Origin: Rhizobium leguminosarum
GTDB lineage: Bacteria > Pseudomonadota > Alphaproteobacteria > Rhizobiales > Rhizobiaceae
Length of the DNA: 64,000 bases
Assembly: GCF_001679785.1 (NCBI RefSeq)
Contig: NZ_CP016286.1
Location: 1,116,001 to 1,180,000 of the forward strand
Direction of reading: 5' to 3'
Numbering within the stretch: position 1 is the stretch's first letter; the number at the start of each line of letters is the position of its first letter. Shown here in pieces: positions 1 to 9,868 of the stretch. The notes under the pieces were generated by a model. That model had not been told where the DNA came from and did not search any database. It worked only from the letters and a program-made list of their open reading frames with translations. The position numbers were made by a program, and so were the translations under genes.

Positions 1-1
1 C

Positions 2-562
<561 letters not shown>

Positions 563-566
563 GGCG

Positions 567-1340
567 ATGCGCATCCTGCTTACGAATGACGACGGCATTC
601 ACGCCGAAGGTCTTGCCGCGCTGGAGCGGATCGCGCGCACGCTGTCGGACGATGTCTGGATCGTGGCGCCCGAGACCGACCAGAGCGGCTTGGCCCATTC
701 GCTGAGCCTCTCCGAACCTTTGCGGCTGCGCAAGATTTCCGACAAGCATTTCGCCCTGCGCGGCACACCGACCGATTGCGTCATCATGGGCATAAGGCAG
801 GTGATGGACATCAAGCCGGATCTCGTCCTGTCAGGCGTCAATTCGGGCTCGAACGTTGCCGACGACGTGACCTATTCCGGGACGATCGCCGGCGCCATCG
901 AGGGCACGATGCAGGGCGTGCGCTCCTTCGCGCTGAGCCAGGCCTATCTCTATGAGGACGGTGCGCGCATCGTGCCCTGGGAGGTCTGCGAGACGCATGC
1001 GCCGGCTCTCCTGGAAAAGCTGATGGTCCTGGACCTGCCGGAGGGTACGTTCCTCAATCTCAACTTCCCGAACTGCCGTCCCGACGAAGTCGACGGCGCC
1101 GAGGTGACCATGCAGGGCAAGCTCGCCTTCAATCTGCAGGTCGATGCCCGCTCCGACGGCCGGGGCTTCCCATACTACTGGCTGAAGTTTGGCGAGCGCG
1201 CCGGCGCCTTCGTCGAAGGCACCGATATTCACGCCCTGAAGCATAACAAGATTTCGGTAACGCCTTTGAAACTGGATCTGACCGATTATTCCGTGACGGA
1301 CCGCGTGGCACGGGCCCTGGGATACGGAGCACAAGTTTGA
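567..1340 (+). CDS. surE: 5'/3'-nucleotidase SurE
   Basis: The 257-residue product matches the SurE family in length and motifs. The N-terminal LLTNDDG carries the metal-binding aspartates, SGVNSGSN lies near residue 90, and TYSGTIAGA follows. SurE is a metal-dependent phosphatase acting on nucleoside monophosphates and is linked to stationary-phase survival. It lies 4 bp after serS and overlaps pcm by 4 bp. The surE-pcm order is the classic arrangement and supports translational coupling. Confidence 0.95.
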   Translation: MRILLTNDDGIHAEGLAALERIARTLSDDVWIVAPETDQSGLAHSLSLSEPLRLRKISDKHFALRGTPTDCVIMGIRQVMDIKPDLVLSGVNSGSNVADDVTYSGTIAGAIEGTMQGVRSFALSQAYLYEDGARIVPWEVCETHAPALLEKLMVLDLPEGTFLNLNFPNCRPDEVDGAEVTMQGKLAFNLQVDARSDGRGFPYYWLKFGERAGAFVEGTDIHALKHNKISVTPLKLDLTDYSVTDRVARALGYGAQV

Positions 1341-1990
1341 CGGCAAGACTGGCGGAGAAGGAGGGCTTTGCGGCGCTCGTCCTCAGATTGCGTGCCGAAG
1401 GCATCTCGGACCTCGATCTGCTGACGGCGGTCGAGCAAACGCAACGTTCGCTTTTCGTGCCGCCGCAATTTGCCGACGACGCCTATTCGAGCCGGACGAT
1501 CCCGATCGAATGCGGTTCTTTCCTTGAAGGCATCGATTTTGCCGTCCGCGTCCTGCATCACCTGAAACTCAAGCCGGGCCAGCGCGTACTGGAGATCGGC
1601 ACCGGAAGCGGCTTTACCGCCGCCGTGATGGGCCGCCTGGCCGAGCGGGTTCTGTCCATCGATCGCTACAAGACGCTGACATCGGCCGCGCAGAGGCGCA
1701 TGGAATCGCTTGGTCTGCGTAGCGTCGTCATCCGTCAGGCCGACGGCAGCGCCGGCATGCAGGGTGAGGGCACCTTCGACCGCATCCTGGTGACGGCCGC
1801 CTTCAATGCAATGCCGCGCCTTTATACAGACCAGCTCGTTTCCGGCGGCTCGATGATCGCGCCGCTGATGATTTCCGAGAACGAGTGTCGCATGGTGCGG
1901 CTGACGAAAACCGGCAGCCGCTTCGAACGCGAGGAATTATTCGAGGCGCCTTATCTGCCGATCGTTCCGCGCCTTGCCTCGCTGCTTTAG
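1337..1990 (+). CDS. pcm: Protein-L-isoaspartate O-methyltransferase
   Basis: The 217-residue product has the PIMT fold signature. The SAM-binding motif [16 protein letters not shown] sits at about residues 85-100, preceded by the family's [20 protein letters not shown] segment. The enzyme repairs isoaspartyl residues in damaged cytosolic proteins. The start is a TTG whose last base pairs overlap the surE stop (TTGA), so translation is probably coupled to surE. It could also be annotated as a protein-L-isoaspartate carboxylmethyltransferase-like protein; the surE neighbour makes pcm the natural name. Confidence 0.93.
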   Translation: MTARLAEKEGFAALVLRLRAEGISDLDLLTAVEQTQRSLFVPPQFADDAYSSRTIPIECGSFLEGIDFAVRVLHHLKLKPGQRVLEIGTGSGFTAAVMGRLAERVLSIDRYKTLTSAAQRRMESLGLRSVVIRQADGSAGMQGEGTFDRILVTAAFNAMPRLYTDQLVSGGSMIAPLMISENECRMVRLTKTGSRFEREELFEAPYLPIVPRLASLL

Positions 1991-2101
1991 GCACTGCGAT
2001 TTTTCACCTGTAAGCTATGGTTATCAACTTCTCAAAAAAATCGCACTGATTCCAGCATCTTAACCGCGTGGTAATACTAACGCGTTTTAATAGACTCACA
2101 A

Positions 2102-3730
2102 ATGGTTGCGTTCTCAGTGGGTCGAGTCATGCGTTTCAGTCTTTCGCCAAAGTTCGGGAAGTCGGCCGGTAATCTTCTGGTTGTTAGCCTGCTGGCAAGT
2201 GCCGCAACGGGCTGCAGTTCCGATGTGACACGGTTTGGCGGCTTGTTTTCCTCCTCCGGGCAGGACCAGATCACCACAAGTTCCATTCCGCGCAGGAATA
2301 TGAATGGTTCTCAGGGCGATCCGGTGCCGCGCGCCGATCTTAGCAGTTCGGCCGTTGCCGGCCAGTCAGGCTATGGCGGCGGCAATGACGCACTGAACCA
2401 GCCTTATCCGGCAAGCCCGGGTTACGATCCCACCCGCACGTCGAGCTCGAGCGCACGTCTCGCTTCCGCGCCGGTCTCGGTGCAGCGTTCAGAGTTGACC
2501 GCGCCGACGGCCGCGGCACCCTCCCGGCAACGGGAAAAGGAAGTCGCGCTCGCCCAGCCTTTCCCGGCTGCGCCGCAGGCTGAGAAGCCTCGACTGGTAG
2601 CGCCGGCCGCGCCGAAGGTCACGCCCGATACGCTGACCACAGGCGCGACGCCCAAGATTTCCGGCTGGTCCGCGACCAACGCTCCGTCGGTGACGCTGCG
2701 TCCGGGTGAAAGCATCGCCACGCTCTCGAGGCGCTTTGGCGTACCCGAAAAAGAAATTCTGCGCGTCAACAACCTGAAGACGGCATCTGCCGCCCAGCCT
2801 GGCCAGGCGGTCCTCATCCCGACCTTCAACGGCGGCAATGCCGCCAAGGCGGCATCGCAGGCGGCTGATCTTTCCAAGCCCGGCAAAATGCCGGCGCCGA
2901 AGGCACCTGAGCAGAACGTCGCCGTCATTCCAGGCGCCAATTCCGCCCGCGACAAGACGCTGGCGAGTGGCGATGTCACCGGCAAACTTCCCGCCGGCGC
3001 CGGCAAGGATCCGAAGGCGCCTGCCGGGACCTATGTCGTCAAGCAAGGCGATTCCCTGGCAAAGATTGCCAAGGCAACCGGTAGCAATGTCGACGACCTC
3101 AAGGCCGCCAACAATCTTTCGGCCAGCTCGCTCCGCATCGGTCAGGCTCTGAAGATCCCGAACGGCACCGCCGATAATATCAAGACCGCCTCGATCCCGG
3201 CTGAGAAGGTCGATCCGAACTCGGCCCAGCCGGCGGCTGCCCAGCAGACGGCTTCCGCGCAGCCCGCGCCCTACAAGGCGCCGGCCGCCACCCAGACCGT
3301 CGACGATGCCGAGAAGAAGTCTGATGTCAGTTCCGCCGCGCCGGAATCGACCGGCATCGGCAAATACCGCTGGCCGGTGCGCGGCCAGGTCATTGCCTCA
3401 TACGGCGCCAACGTCAACGGCAACCGCAATGACGGCATCGACATCTCGGTCCCGCAGGGCACGCCGATCAAGGCTGCCGAAAACGGCGTCGTCATCTATG
3501 CCGGCAACGGCCTGAAGGAACTCGGCAACACGGTTCTCGTCCGTCACGACGACGGCACCGTCACCGTCTACGGCAACGCCGATACGCTGAGCGTCACCCG
3601 CGGCCAGAAGATCCAGCGCGGCCAGACCGTCGCCGTCTCCGGCATGAGCGGCGACGTCAAGCAGCCACAGGTCCATTTCGAGGTGCGCAAGGATGCGTCC
3701 CCGGTCAACCCGATGACTTTCCTGGAATAG
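2102..3730 (+). CDS. LysM/LytM (M23) domain lipoprotein, NlpD/DipM-like
   Basis: The N-terminus has a hydrophobic segment ending at SAATGC, which reads as a lipobox, so this is probably an envelope lipoprotein. A low-complexity Pro/Ala/Ser region follows, then two LysM repeats (VTLRPGESIATLSRRFG and YVVKQGDSLAKIAKATG). A C-terminal LytM domain runs from GKYRWPVRG to the end. Two of the usual zinc ligands look replaced: the HxGxD position reads NDGID, and the usual His after the central strand is missing, although VHFEVR is kept. This suggests an NlpD/EnvC/DipM-type activator of amidases in cell division rather than an active peptidase. ATG 2129 is an alternative start. Confidence 0.85.
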   Translation: MVAFSVGRVMRFSLSPKFGKSAGNLLVVSLLASAATGCSSDVTRFGGLFSSSGQDQITTSSIPRRNMNGSQGDPVPRADLSSSAVAGQSGYGGGNDALNQPYPASPGYDPTRTSSSSARLASAPVSVQRSELTAPTAAAPSRQREKEVALAQPFPAAPQAEKPRLVAPAAPKVTPDTLTTGATPKISGWSATNAPSVTLRPGESIATLSRRFGVPEKEILRVNNLKTASAAQPGQAVLIPTFNGGNAAKAASQAADLSKPGKMPAPKAPEQNVAVIPGANSARDKTLASGDVTGKLPAGAGKDPKAPAGTYVVKQGDSLAKIAKATGSNVDDLKAANNLSASSLRIGQALKIPNGTADNIKTASIPAEKVDPNSAQPAAAQQTASAQPAPYKAPAATQTVDDAEKKSDVSSAAPESTGIGKYRWPVRGQVIASYGANVNGNRNDGIDISVPQGTPIKAAENGVVIYAGNGLKELGNTVLVRHDDGTVTVYGNADTLSVTRGQKIQRGQTVAVSGMSGDVKQPQVHFEVRKDASPVNPMTFLE

Positions 3731-3750
3731 GTACAGCGTACCAGGAAACG

Positions 3751-3779
3751 CAAAAGCCCGGCCGCCGGCCGGGCTTTTG
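3751..3779 (+). terminator. Rho-independent terminator after the LytM gene
   Basis: A GC-rich hairpin with arms AAAAGCCCGGC and GCCGGGCTTTT starts about 20 bp after the lipoprotein stop and ends in a T-run. The symmetric A/T flanks mean it could also act on the opposite strand, below the DUF815 gene. Confidence 0.85.
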
Positions 3780-3785
3780 TCATTT

Positions 3786-3840
3786 GATGGATGCGGCCCA
3801 AAAGTGGGCAGCGGTTTTGGGAGAACGACGTGCATAAGGG
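3786..3840. repeat. RIME-type intergenic repeat, copy 1
   Basis: This segment has the pattern GCGGCCCAAAAGTGGGCAGC, GGTTTTGGGA, ACGACGTGCATAA. The pattern recurs with small changes near 4803, 9783 and 26698. It resembles the Rhizobium-specific intergenic mosaic elements (RIME) of rhizobial chromosomes. It lies between two convergent genes and codes for nothing visible. Confidence 0.7.
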
Positions 3841-3872
3841 CGTCGCATGAATTCCGATTGGCGCGACGCGCT

Positions 3873-4745
3873 TCAGCCCCGGTCGATGTGAACCCGCATG
3901 CGTCCGGCCAGGTCCTGAATATACTGCCACGCGACGCGGCCGGAGCGTGCGCCGCGCGTCGTTGCCCATTCCAGCGCTTCGGCATGCATCTTGTCGCGTT
4001 CGAGCCCGAGCTTGAAGTGATCGGCATAGCCGTCGATCATGCCGAGATAATCCTCCTGGCTGCATTTGTGGAAGCCGAGCCAGAGGCCGAAGCGGTCGGA
4101 AAGCGAAACCTTCTCCTCGACCGCCTCCGACGGATTGATCGCCGTCGACTGCTCGTTTTCCATCATGTGGCGCGGCAGCAGATGGCGCCGGTTGGAGGTG
4201 GCGTAGAAGAGCACATTGTCCGGCCGTCCTTCGATGCCGCCGTCGAGTGCCGCCTTCAGCGACTTGTAGGCGGTATCGTCGTGATCGAAAGAGAGATCGT
4301 CGCAGAAGACGATCACGCGGTACGGCGTGTCCTTCAAGAGGTCGAGCAGATTTGGAAGGCTGGCGATATCCTCACGATGGACTTCGACCAGTTTCAGCGA
4401 GGCGCTGCTTTCGCGCCTGACATCCTCGTGCACGGCCTTGACCAGTGAGGATTTGCCCATGCCGCGCGCGCCCCAGAGCAGCACATTGTTGGCGGCATAC
4501 CCCTCGGCGAAACGCACCGTATTCTCGTGCAGGATGTCGCGCACGTGATCGACGCCGCGGATGAGCGTCAGCGCCACCCGGTTCGGCCTCTTGACCGGCT
4601 GCAGATGCTGGCGCAATGGCACCCAGACGAAACAGTCGGCAGCATCCCAGTCGTTGAGGGCGGGTGCCGGTCCGGCAAGACGCTCGACGGCGTCTGCGAG
4701 CCGTTTCAGCTCGGCAAGCAGGGCTGTGTTGATTTCCTCGGTCAT
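3873..4745 (-). CDS. DUF815-family AAA+ ATPase
   Basis: The 290-residue protein has Walker A GARGMGKSS near residue 94 and Walker B VIVFCDDLSFD near residue 145. A sensor-like ATSNRRHLLPR follows. These features match the DUF815 family of predicted AAA+ ATPases found next to cell-envelope or export genes in alphaproteobacteria. The molecular role is not established. It is convergent with the LytM gene and divergent from yajC. The ATG at 4745 is the first in a conserved-looking N-terminus. Confidence 0.85.
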   Translation of the reverse strand: MTEEINTALLAELKRLADAVERLAGPAPALNDWDAADCFVWVPLRQHLQPVKRPNRVALTLIRGVDHVRDILHENTVRFAEGYAANNVLLWGARGMGKSSLVKAVHEDVRRESSASLKLVEVHREDIASLPNLLDLLKDTPYRVIVFCDDLSFDHDDTAYKSLKAALDGGIEGRPDNVLFYATSNRRHLLPRHMMENEQSTAINPSEAVEEKVSLSDRFGLWLGFHKCSQEDYLGMIDGYADHFKLGLERDKMHAEALEWATTRGARSGRVAWQYIQDLAGRMRVHIDRG

Positions 4746-5055
4746 CGGTGGCCTCCTGATTTCTCACTGCGGCAATCCGCTTTGATCTTTCGATGCCGCT
4801 AATGCATGTCGCCCGGAAGTGTGGAGCGGTTCCGGGATAACGACATGCTTGAAAACAAAAGAGCTAAAGCGCGTCGCGTCGATCAAGTTCGATGCGACGC
4901 GCTTTAGCATGGCGTTTTGACGGCGGAAAGGTTATGAGGCAGCGGAATCGGTACTGTTTCCGGCTGTTTCTGTTGCATTCATCGAAGCCGTAACTATAGT
5001 CCGGCAACCTGAAAAGAGAGGCGGAGTTCCGCCGCCCAAGCCTGAGGAGTTTAGC
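4746..5055. other. Intergenic region between DUF815 gene and yajC
   Basis: No gene is visible. The stretch holds a RIME-like element at 4803-4912 and must contain the divergent promoters. A Shine-Dalgarno sequence TGAGGAG lies 7 bp before the yajC ATG. Confidence 0.6.
4803..4912. repeat. RIME-type intergenic repeat, copy 2 (two-part)
   Basis: The first part reads GCATGTCGCCCGGAAGTGTG, GCGGTTCCGGGATAACGACA, TGCTTGAAAA and matches the other copies. The second part is an imperfect palindrome around 4864-4909, with arms like CTAAAGCGCGTCGC and GCGACGCGCTTTAG. The palindromic half recurs alone near 17088. This two-block layout fits a mosaic intergenic element. Confidence 0.7.
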
Positions 5056-5403
5056 ATGTTCATCACCCCGGCATTCGCCCAGAGCGCGACCGACACCGCA
5101 ACGGGATTCGGCGGTTCCGGTTTCGAAATGATCATCCTGTTCGTGCCGCTGATGGTCGTCTGGTACTTCCTACTGATCCGTCCGCAGCGCGCACAGGCAA
5201 AAAAGCGTGAGGAAACCCTGAAGGCGATCCGTCGCGGCGACCAGGTCGTCACCGGCGGCGGTCTCGTCGGCAAGGTCACCAAGGTGATCGACGAAAAAGA
5301 AGTCGAAGTCGAGATCGCTGACGGCGTGCGCGTGCGCATCGTCCGCAGCGGCATCTCCGAGATTCGCGTCAAGGGTGAACCCGTCAAGGCCGACGCAGCG
5401 TAA
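5056..5403 (+). CDS. yajC: Sec translocon accessory protein YajC
   Basis: The 115-residue product has one membrane segment (about residues 23-43, MIILFVPLMVVWYFLLI) followed by RPQRAQAKKREE. A small cytoplasmic domain with GDQVVTGGGLVGKV comes next, the hallmark of YajC. YajC associates with SecDF and YidC at the inner membrane. A strong ribosome binding site precedes the ATG. secDF begins 46 bp downstream, so the two form an operon. Confidence 0.95.
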   Translation: MFITPAFAQSATDTATGFGGSGFEMIILFVPLMVVWYFLLIRPQRAQAKKREETLKAIRRGDQVVTGGGLVGKVTKVIDEKEVEVEIADGVRVRIVRSGISEIRVKGEPVKADAA

Positions 5404-5449
5404 CAAGCGATAACGGCAGGGACCGCCGGATCGGAAGATCGTCGAGAGA

Positions 5450-7990
5450 ATGTTGCATTTTTCCCGCTGGAAAACACTTCTGATTTGGCTGGTCGCGTTT
5501 GCTGCCATCGTCGTCGCTGCGCCCAATCTGCTGACTGAGGCGCAGCGTTCCTCCCTGCCGGACTGGTTGCGGCACGACCGCGTCGTGCTTGGTCTCGACC
5601 TGCAGGGCGGCTCGCATATCGTTTTGAAGGTCGAGCGTTCCGATATCGTCAGGGACCGCCTGGAAGAGGTGGTCGCCAATGTGCGCAACGCGCTGCGCGG
5701 CGCTGGCATCCGCTATACCGGCCTCACCGGCAATGACCAGACCGTTACCGTGCGGATCACCGATCCGGCCCAGACACAGGCGGCGGTCGATCTCCTGAAG
5801 CCTTTGACGACGGCTGGTGGACATTCGGGACCTGAGGTCGCGCTGCAGCAGGGCGACCAGGGGCAGCTCTCGCTGCAGATTTCCGTCGCCGGCATTACTG
5901 CTGACGTCGCTTCCGCCCGGACCCGCTCGCTCGATATCGTTGGCCGCCGCATCGCCGGATTGGGCAATGATAATTTCCTCGTTCGCCCCGATGGCGCCGA
6001 CCGCATCGTCGTGCAGGTGCTGGGATCGGTCGATGCGGAGCGGCTGAAGAACATCCTCAACCAGCCGGCCAAGCTTTCCTTTCATCTGATCGACGAAAGC
6101 ATGTCGGGGCAGGAGGCGTTGAACGGCCGCTGGCCGGCGACATCGCAGGTGCTCTATTCGCTTGACGATCCGCCGGTACCGTATCTCGTCGACCGCACGG
6201 CTTTCATCACCGGCAGCAACATGGTCGATATCGAGCCTGTCGTCGATCCACAGACGCAGGACACCTCGATCGCCTACCGTCTCGATGCCGAAGGCAAAGA
6301 GCGGCTGGCGCAGGCGACGGGGCAGAATATCGGCAAACACCTTGCCATCATCTTCGACGGCCAGGTGATGGCGTCACCGGTCATCGATGCGGCGATTACC
6401 GGCGGCGAGGGCCGGATTTCGGCAAACTTCTCCGAGGATGGCGTCCGCGACCTTGCGATCATGCTGCGCGCCGGCGCCTTGCCGGCGACGCTGACCAGCG
6501 TTGAGGAACGCAGCATCAGTCCGAGATTCGGCGCCGATTCCATCTTCAACGGCCTCGTTGCCGGCCTCGTCGCCGTCGTGTTGGTCGCGGCACTGATGAT
6601 CGCGCTCTATCGCATCCTCGGCCTCATCGCAGTCGCCTCGCTCTTCCTCAACCTGATCCTCATCGTCGCGGTGCTCAGCCTTGCCGGTTCGACGCTCACC
6701 TTGCCGGGGATTGCCGGCATCGTGCTGATCGTCGGCATGGCGGTCGATTCGAACGTTCTGATCTATGAGCGAATCCGCGAAGAGGAAAAAACCGCCCATT
6801 CCTTTGCGGAGGCCGTCGGCCGCGGTTTCTCGCGCGCATTCGCAACCATCGTCGACGCGAACGTCACGATCTTCATTGCCGCCATCATCCTCTTCTTCCT
6901 CGGCAGCGAATCCATCCGCGGTTTCGCCGTGACGCTGGCGATCGGCATCCTGACGACCGTTTTCACGGCTTTCACGCTGACACGCTCGATCGTTGCCGTC
7001 TGGTTGAGAAGGCGCCATCCCCGGCATCTGCCGAAGAGCGTGCTGACGCATCTTTTCGAACACGCCAATATCCGCTTCATGGGGATCCGCCGTTATGTCT
7101 TTACGGCGTCGGCGGTCATCTCGCTAATCGCCATGGCCGCCTTTGCCACCGTCGGCCTGCATCTCGGCATTGATTTCACCGGCGGTTCGCTCATCGAGGT
7201 GACGGCAAAGCAGGGCAATGCCGACATCGCCGATCTCAACGCGCGCCTTAATGATCTCAATCTCGGTGAGATCAGTGTCGAGCGCACGGGCGGGCCGGCG
7301 AACGCGCGGATCCGCATCGCTTCCCAGGGAGGCGGCGAGAATGCCGAGCAGTCGGCGGCGACGCTGGTGCGCGGCGAGCTCCAAGACGATTATGACTTTC
7401 GCCGCGTCGAGGTCGTCGGTCCCGCCATCTCGGGCGAATTGACGATGATGGCGACGCTCGGCGTGCTTGCGGCACTTGCGGCGATCCTCATCTACATCTG
7501 GATCCGCTTCGAATGGCAATTCGCGGTCGGCGCCATCGTCGCAACGCTGCACGACGTCATCATCATGCTGGGTCTCTTCGTCCTCACCGGCATCGAGTTC
7601 AACCTGACGAGCGTCGCCGCCGTGCTGACCATCGTCGGTTATTCCCTGAACGATACGGTCGTGGTCTACGACCGTATGCGCGAGAATCTGAAGCGATACA
7701 AGAAGATGCCGCTGCCGATCCTGATCGATGCTTCGATCAATCAGACGCTGTCGCGCACCGTTCTGACCGCGGCGACGACATTGATCGCCTTGCTGGCGCT
7801 CTTTCTCTTCGGCGGTGAAGTCATCCGTTCCTTCACCTTTGCGATGCTCTTCGGCGTCGCTCTCGGCACCTTCTCTTCGATCTATATCGCCGCTCCTGTC
7901 TTGATCGTCTTCCGGCTGCGGCCGGAGGCTCCGGACGGGGAAGAGAGCAACAAGACGGGTGCTGGTGTAAAATCCGGCACGGTGGTTTGA
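5450..7990 (+). CDS. secDF: Fused protein-export membrane protein SecDF
   Basis: The 846-residue protein joins SecD (about residues 1-510) and SecF (about 540-835). The SecD part shows GLDLQGGSHIVL at the first periplasmic domain and GMAVDSNVLIYERIREE in the transmembrane core. The SecF part shows GIDFTGGSLIEV and the parallel NDTVVVYDRMREN. SecDF uses the proton gradient to pull proteins from the SecYEG channel. Fusion of the two is common in Rhizobiales. The gene follows yajC and is followed 4 bp later by the Mth938-like gene. Confidence 0.96.
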   Translation: MLHFSRWKTLLIWLVAFAAIVVAAPNLLTEAQRSSLPDWLRHDRVVLGLDLQGGSHIVLKVERSDIVRDRLEEVVANVRNALRGAGIRYTGLTGNDQTVTVRITDPAQTQAAVDLLKPLTTAGGHSGPEVALQQGDQGQLSLQISVAGITADVASARTRSLDIVGRRIAGLGNDNFLVRPDGADRIVVQVLGSVDAERLKNILNQPAKLSFHLIDESMSGQEALNGRWPATSQVLYSLDDPPVPYLVDRTAFITGSNMVDIEPVVDPQTQDTSIAYRLDAEGKERLAQATGQNIGKHLAIIFDGQVMASPVIDAAITGGEGRISANFSEDGVRDLAIMLRAGALPATLTSVEERSISPRFGADSIFNGLVAGLVAVVLVAALMIALYRILGLIAVASLFLNLILIVAVLSLAGSTLTLPGIAGIVLIVGMAVDSNVLIYERIREEEKTAHSFAEAVGRGFSRAFATIVDANVTIFIAAIILFFLGSESIRGFAVTLAIGILTTVFTAFTLTRSIVAVWLRRRHPRHLPKSVLTHLFEHANIRFMGIRRYVFTASAVISLIAMAAFATVGLHLGIDFTGGSLIEVTAKQGNADIADLNARLNDLNLGEISVERTGGPANARIRIASQGGGENAEQSAATLVRGELQDDYDFRRVEVVGPAISGELTMMATLGVLAALAAILIYIWIRFEWQFAVGAIVATLHDVIIMLGLFVLTGIEFNLTSVAAVLTIVGYSLNDTVVVYDRMRENLKRYKKMPLPILIDASINQTLSRTVLTAATTLIALLALFLFGGEVIRSFTFAMLFGVALGTFSSIYIAAPVLIVFRLRPEAPDGEESNKTGAGVKSGTVV

Positions 7991-7994
7991 AAAC

Positions 7995-8381
7995 ATGGCA
8001 AAAGGCATAGAAATCCGCGCCGCGCATTTCCCTGGGCGCGCTCCGATCGATGCTTACGGCAATGGCGGCTTTCGTTTTGCCGACATGTCGCATCGCGGCT
8101 CGATCCTTTGCCTGCCCTCCGGCATTCATGGCTGGGACATGGACATGTCGAAACCGCTGTCGCCTGAAAATTTTCGCCGAGTGCTGGATGAGGCCGCCGA
8201 TATCGAGGTTCTGCTCGTCGGTACCGGAACCCAGCTTCGCCGTCTGCCCGAGGAATTGCGGCTGGCGCTGAAGTCGCGCGGCATCTCCTCCGATCCGATG
8301 AGCACCGGGGCTGCAGTGCGCACCTTCAATATCATGCTCGCCGAGCAGCGCGCCGTCGCCGCGGCGTTGATTGCGGTCTGA
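7995..8381 (+). CDS. Mth938-domain protein, NDUFAF3-like (DUF498)
   Basis: The 128-residue product has the DUF498/Mth938 pattern: YGNGGFRFADMSHRGSILCLPSGI near the start (split here as YGNGGFRF and GSILCLPSGI), then EVLLVGTGTQ and a conserved R-L tail. Human NDUFAF3, a complex I assembly factor, belongs to this family. Bacterial members are often next to secDF, as here. The gap to secDF is 4 bp and the next gene follows after 2 bp. A direct role in complex I assembly in bacteria is inferred from homology only. Confidence 0.85.
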   Translation: MAKGIEIRAAHFPGRAPIDAYGNGGFRFADMSHRGSILCLPSGIHGWDMDMSKPLSPENFRRVLDEAADIEVLLVGTGTQLRRLPEELRLALKSRGISSDPMSTGAAVRTFNIMLAEQRAVAAALIAV

Positions 8382-8383
8382 CG

Positions 8384-9241
8384 ATGACTGAAGCGCATAT
8401 TGCGACCAACCAGGACATCTGCCTGGCGATGCTGCGTGACAGCGATCGCGACCGCTATCTCGCCTGTCTGCTGTCGCCGGAGGAAAAGCGCGGCGCGCTC
8501 GCAGCGCTTTACGCCTTCAATGCCGAGCTTGCCCGCATCCGCGATCTCGTCCACGAGCCCTTGCCCGGTGAGGTGCGGCTGCAATATTGGCACGATCTCC
8601 TGGAAGGGAGCGCACACGGCTCGACGGCGGCCAATCCCGTCGCGGCAGCACTTCTCACCGCAATCGAAACGCACCGCCTGCCGCGCAAGACGCTCATCGA
8701 CATGATCGAGGCCCGGACCTTCGATCTCTATGACGATCCGATGGAGACACGTCTTTCGCTTGAAGGCTATGCCGGCGAAACGGCATCGGCGCTGATTCAG
8801 CTCGCAAGCCTGGTGCTTTCGCCGGAGGAAGCCGCACGCTCGGCCGACGCCGCCGGCCATGCCGGCGTCGCCCAGGCGGTCGCCGGGCTGTTGCTGCTGA
8901 TGCCGCTGCATCGCCGCCGCGGCCAGATCTATATTCCGTTGCAGATCCTTTCCGCCACCGGTCTCGACCGCGATGCCTTCCTCGCCGGCGAAGACAGGCC
9001 GCGCATCTCTGCCGCCATCGAGGCCTTCGCCGGCCTCGGTCGCGAACATCTTGCAAAGGCGAGGGCGGCGGGGCCGATTGCGCCGGCCGTCTTTCCAGCC
9101 TTCCTGCCGGCGACGCTTGCCGAACCGGTGCTCGTCAAGGCACAGAAACGCGGCGCCTTGCTGCTCGACCGGCCGCTGCAGCCGCCGCAATGGCGCCGCC
9201 AGCTGCGGATGGGGCTGGCTGCCGCACGCCGAAAAATCTGA
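8384..9241 (+). CDS. Squalene/phytoene synthase-like protein, NDUFAF6-like
   Basis: The 285-residue protein has the overall SQS/PSY fold pattern: LLSPEEKRGALAALYAFNAELARIRD near residue 30 (read as AALYAFNAELARIRD) and GEVRLQYWHD near 65. The aspartate-rich motifs for binding prenyl diphosphates are not visible. The first reads RDLVHE, and the second region (GVAQAVAGLLLLMP) lacks DxxxD. This fits the non-synthase NDUFAF6-type branch linked to complex I biogenesis rather than carotenoid or squalene synthesis. It directly follows the NDUFAF3-like gene, so the pair probably works together. Confidence 0.8.
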   Translation: MTEAHIATNQDICLAMLRDSDRDRYLACLLSPEEKRGALAALYAFNAELARIRDLVHEPLPGEVRLQYWHDLLEGSAHGSTAANPVAAALLTAIETHRLPRKTLIDMIEARTFDLYDDPMETRLSLEGYAGETASALIQLASLVLSPEEAARSADAAGHAGVAQAVAGLLLLMPLHRRRGQIYIPLQILSATGLDRDAFLAGEDRPRISAAIEAFAGLGREHLAKARAAGPIAPAVFPAFLPATLAEPVLVKAQKRGALLLDRPLQPPQWRRQLRMGLAAARRKI

Positions 9242-9312
9242 TATCGGTCAAATTCGCGCAAGTCTCGCGCGTTACAAGGCTTCCACCGCTACCCTTTGAA
9301 CGGAGACTCGGC

Positions 9313-9780
9313 GTGGGCATTATCGTCTGGTGCGTCCTTTTCGCCATCGTCATTTTCTTTGCTTTCGTGGCAACGCGCATGGCCGCGCAGAACAAGGAAG
9401 ACGGCCTGCATGACACGGGCCTTGCCATCATCGAATTCGGCCGCGCCTTTCCGAACGAGGCGATCCGTCAGTTGCAGGCGACGGAAAACGGCCAGGCCGT
9501 TTTTGTGCGCCTGCACGACAACAAGGCCGGCTTCATGCGCAACATGTCGCGCCATTTCTCCTGCCACGTGATCGAGCCGGGTCGGGTGCGCGTCGTCGGC
9601 TCGGAAACGGGCAGGGGACTGGTGATCGACTTCCTCGATGCGCCCCATCACAACGGCGATTTCGAATTCGCTTCCGCCAAGGAAGCCTCGGAGGTTTCGC
9701 TCTGGCTGCTCGGCAATTATATCGCCGAGCCGGATAAGGACCTGCCGCCCGGCAATATTTCGGCGGCGAATAAGCAGTAA
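9313..9780 (+). CDS. Hypothetical single-pass membrane protein
   Basis: The product is about 155 residues. It begins with a membrane segment (GIIVWCVLFAIVIFFAFVA), followed by a soluble domain rich in charged residues. I chose GTG 9313, which has GGAGA upstream. An earlier in-frame start at 9190 would overlap the previous gene by 50 bp and add an unlikely leader. I do not recognise a family. It probably ends the yajC-secDF transcription unit. Confidence 0.65.
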   Translation: MGIIVWCVLFAIVIFFAFVATRMAAQNKEDGLHDTGLAIIEFGRAFPNEAIRQLQATENGQAVFVRLHDNKAGFMRNMSRHFSCHVIEPGRVRVVGSETGRGLVIDFLDAPHHNGDFEFASAKEASEVSLWLLGNYIAEPDKDLPPGNISAANKQ

Positions 9781-9782
9781 TC

Positions 9783-9832
9783 CATGTCGCCCAAAAGTGT
9801 GCATCGGTTTGGGAGGACGACATGCATAAAAG
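9783..9832. repeat. RIME-type intergenic repeat, copy 3
   Basis: This copy reads CATGTCGCCCAAAAGTGTGC, ATCGGTTTGGGAGGACGACA, TGCATAAAAG. It lies between the hypothetical gene and the end of trmFO, which are convergent, and is the cleanest copy of the family in the window. Confidence 0.75.
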
Positions 9833-9868
9833 CAAAGTCTTCAAGCGCGACGTGCTTGAAAGCGCCGA

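Noticed and set aside
8384..9241. Carotenoid or hopanoid synthase
   Set aside because: The aspartate-rich motifs are not present and the neighbours are secDF and an NDUFAF3-like gene, not terpenoid genes.
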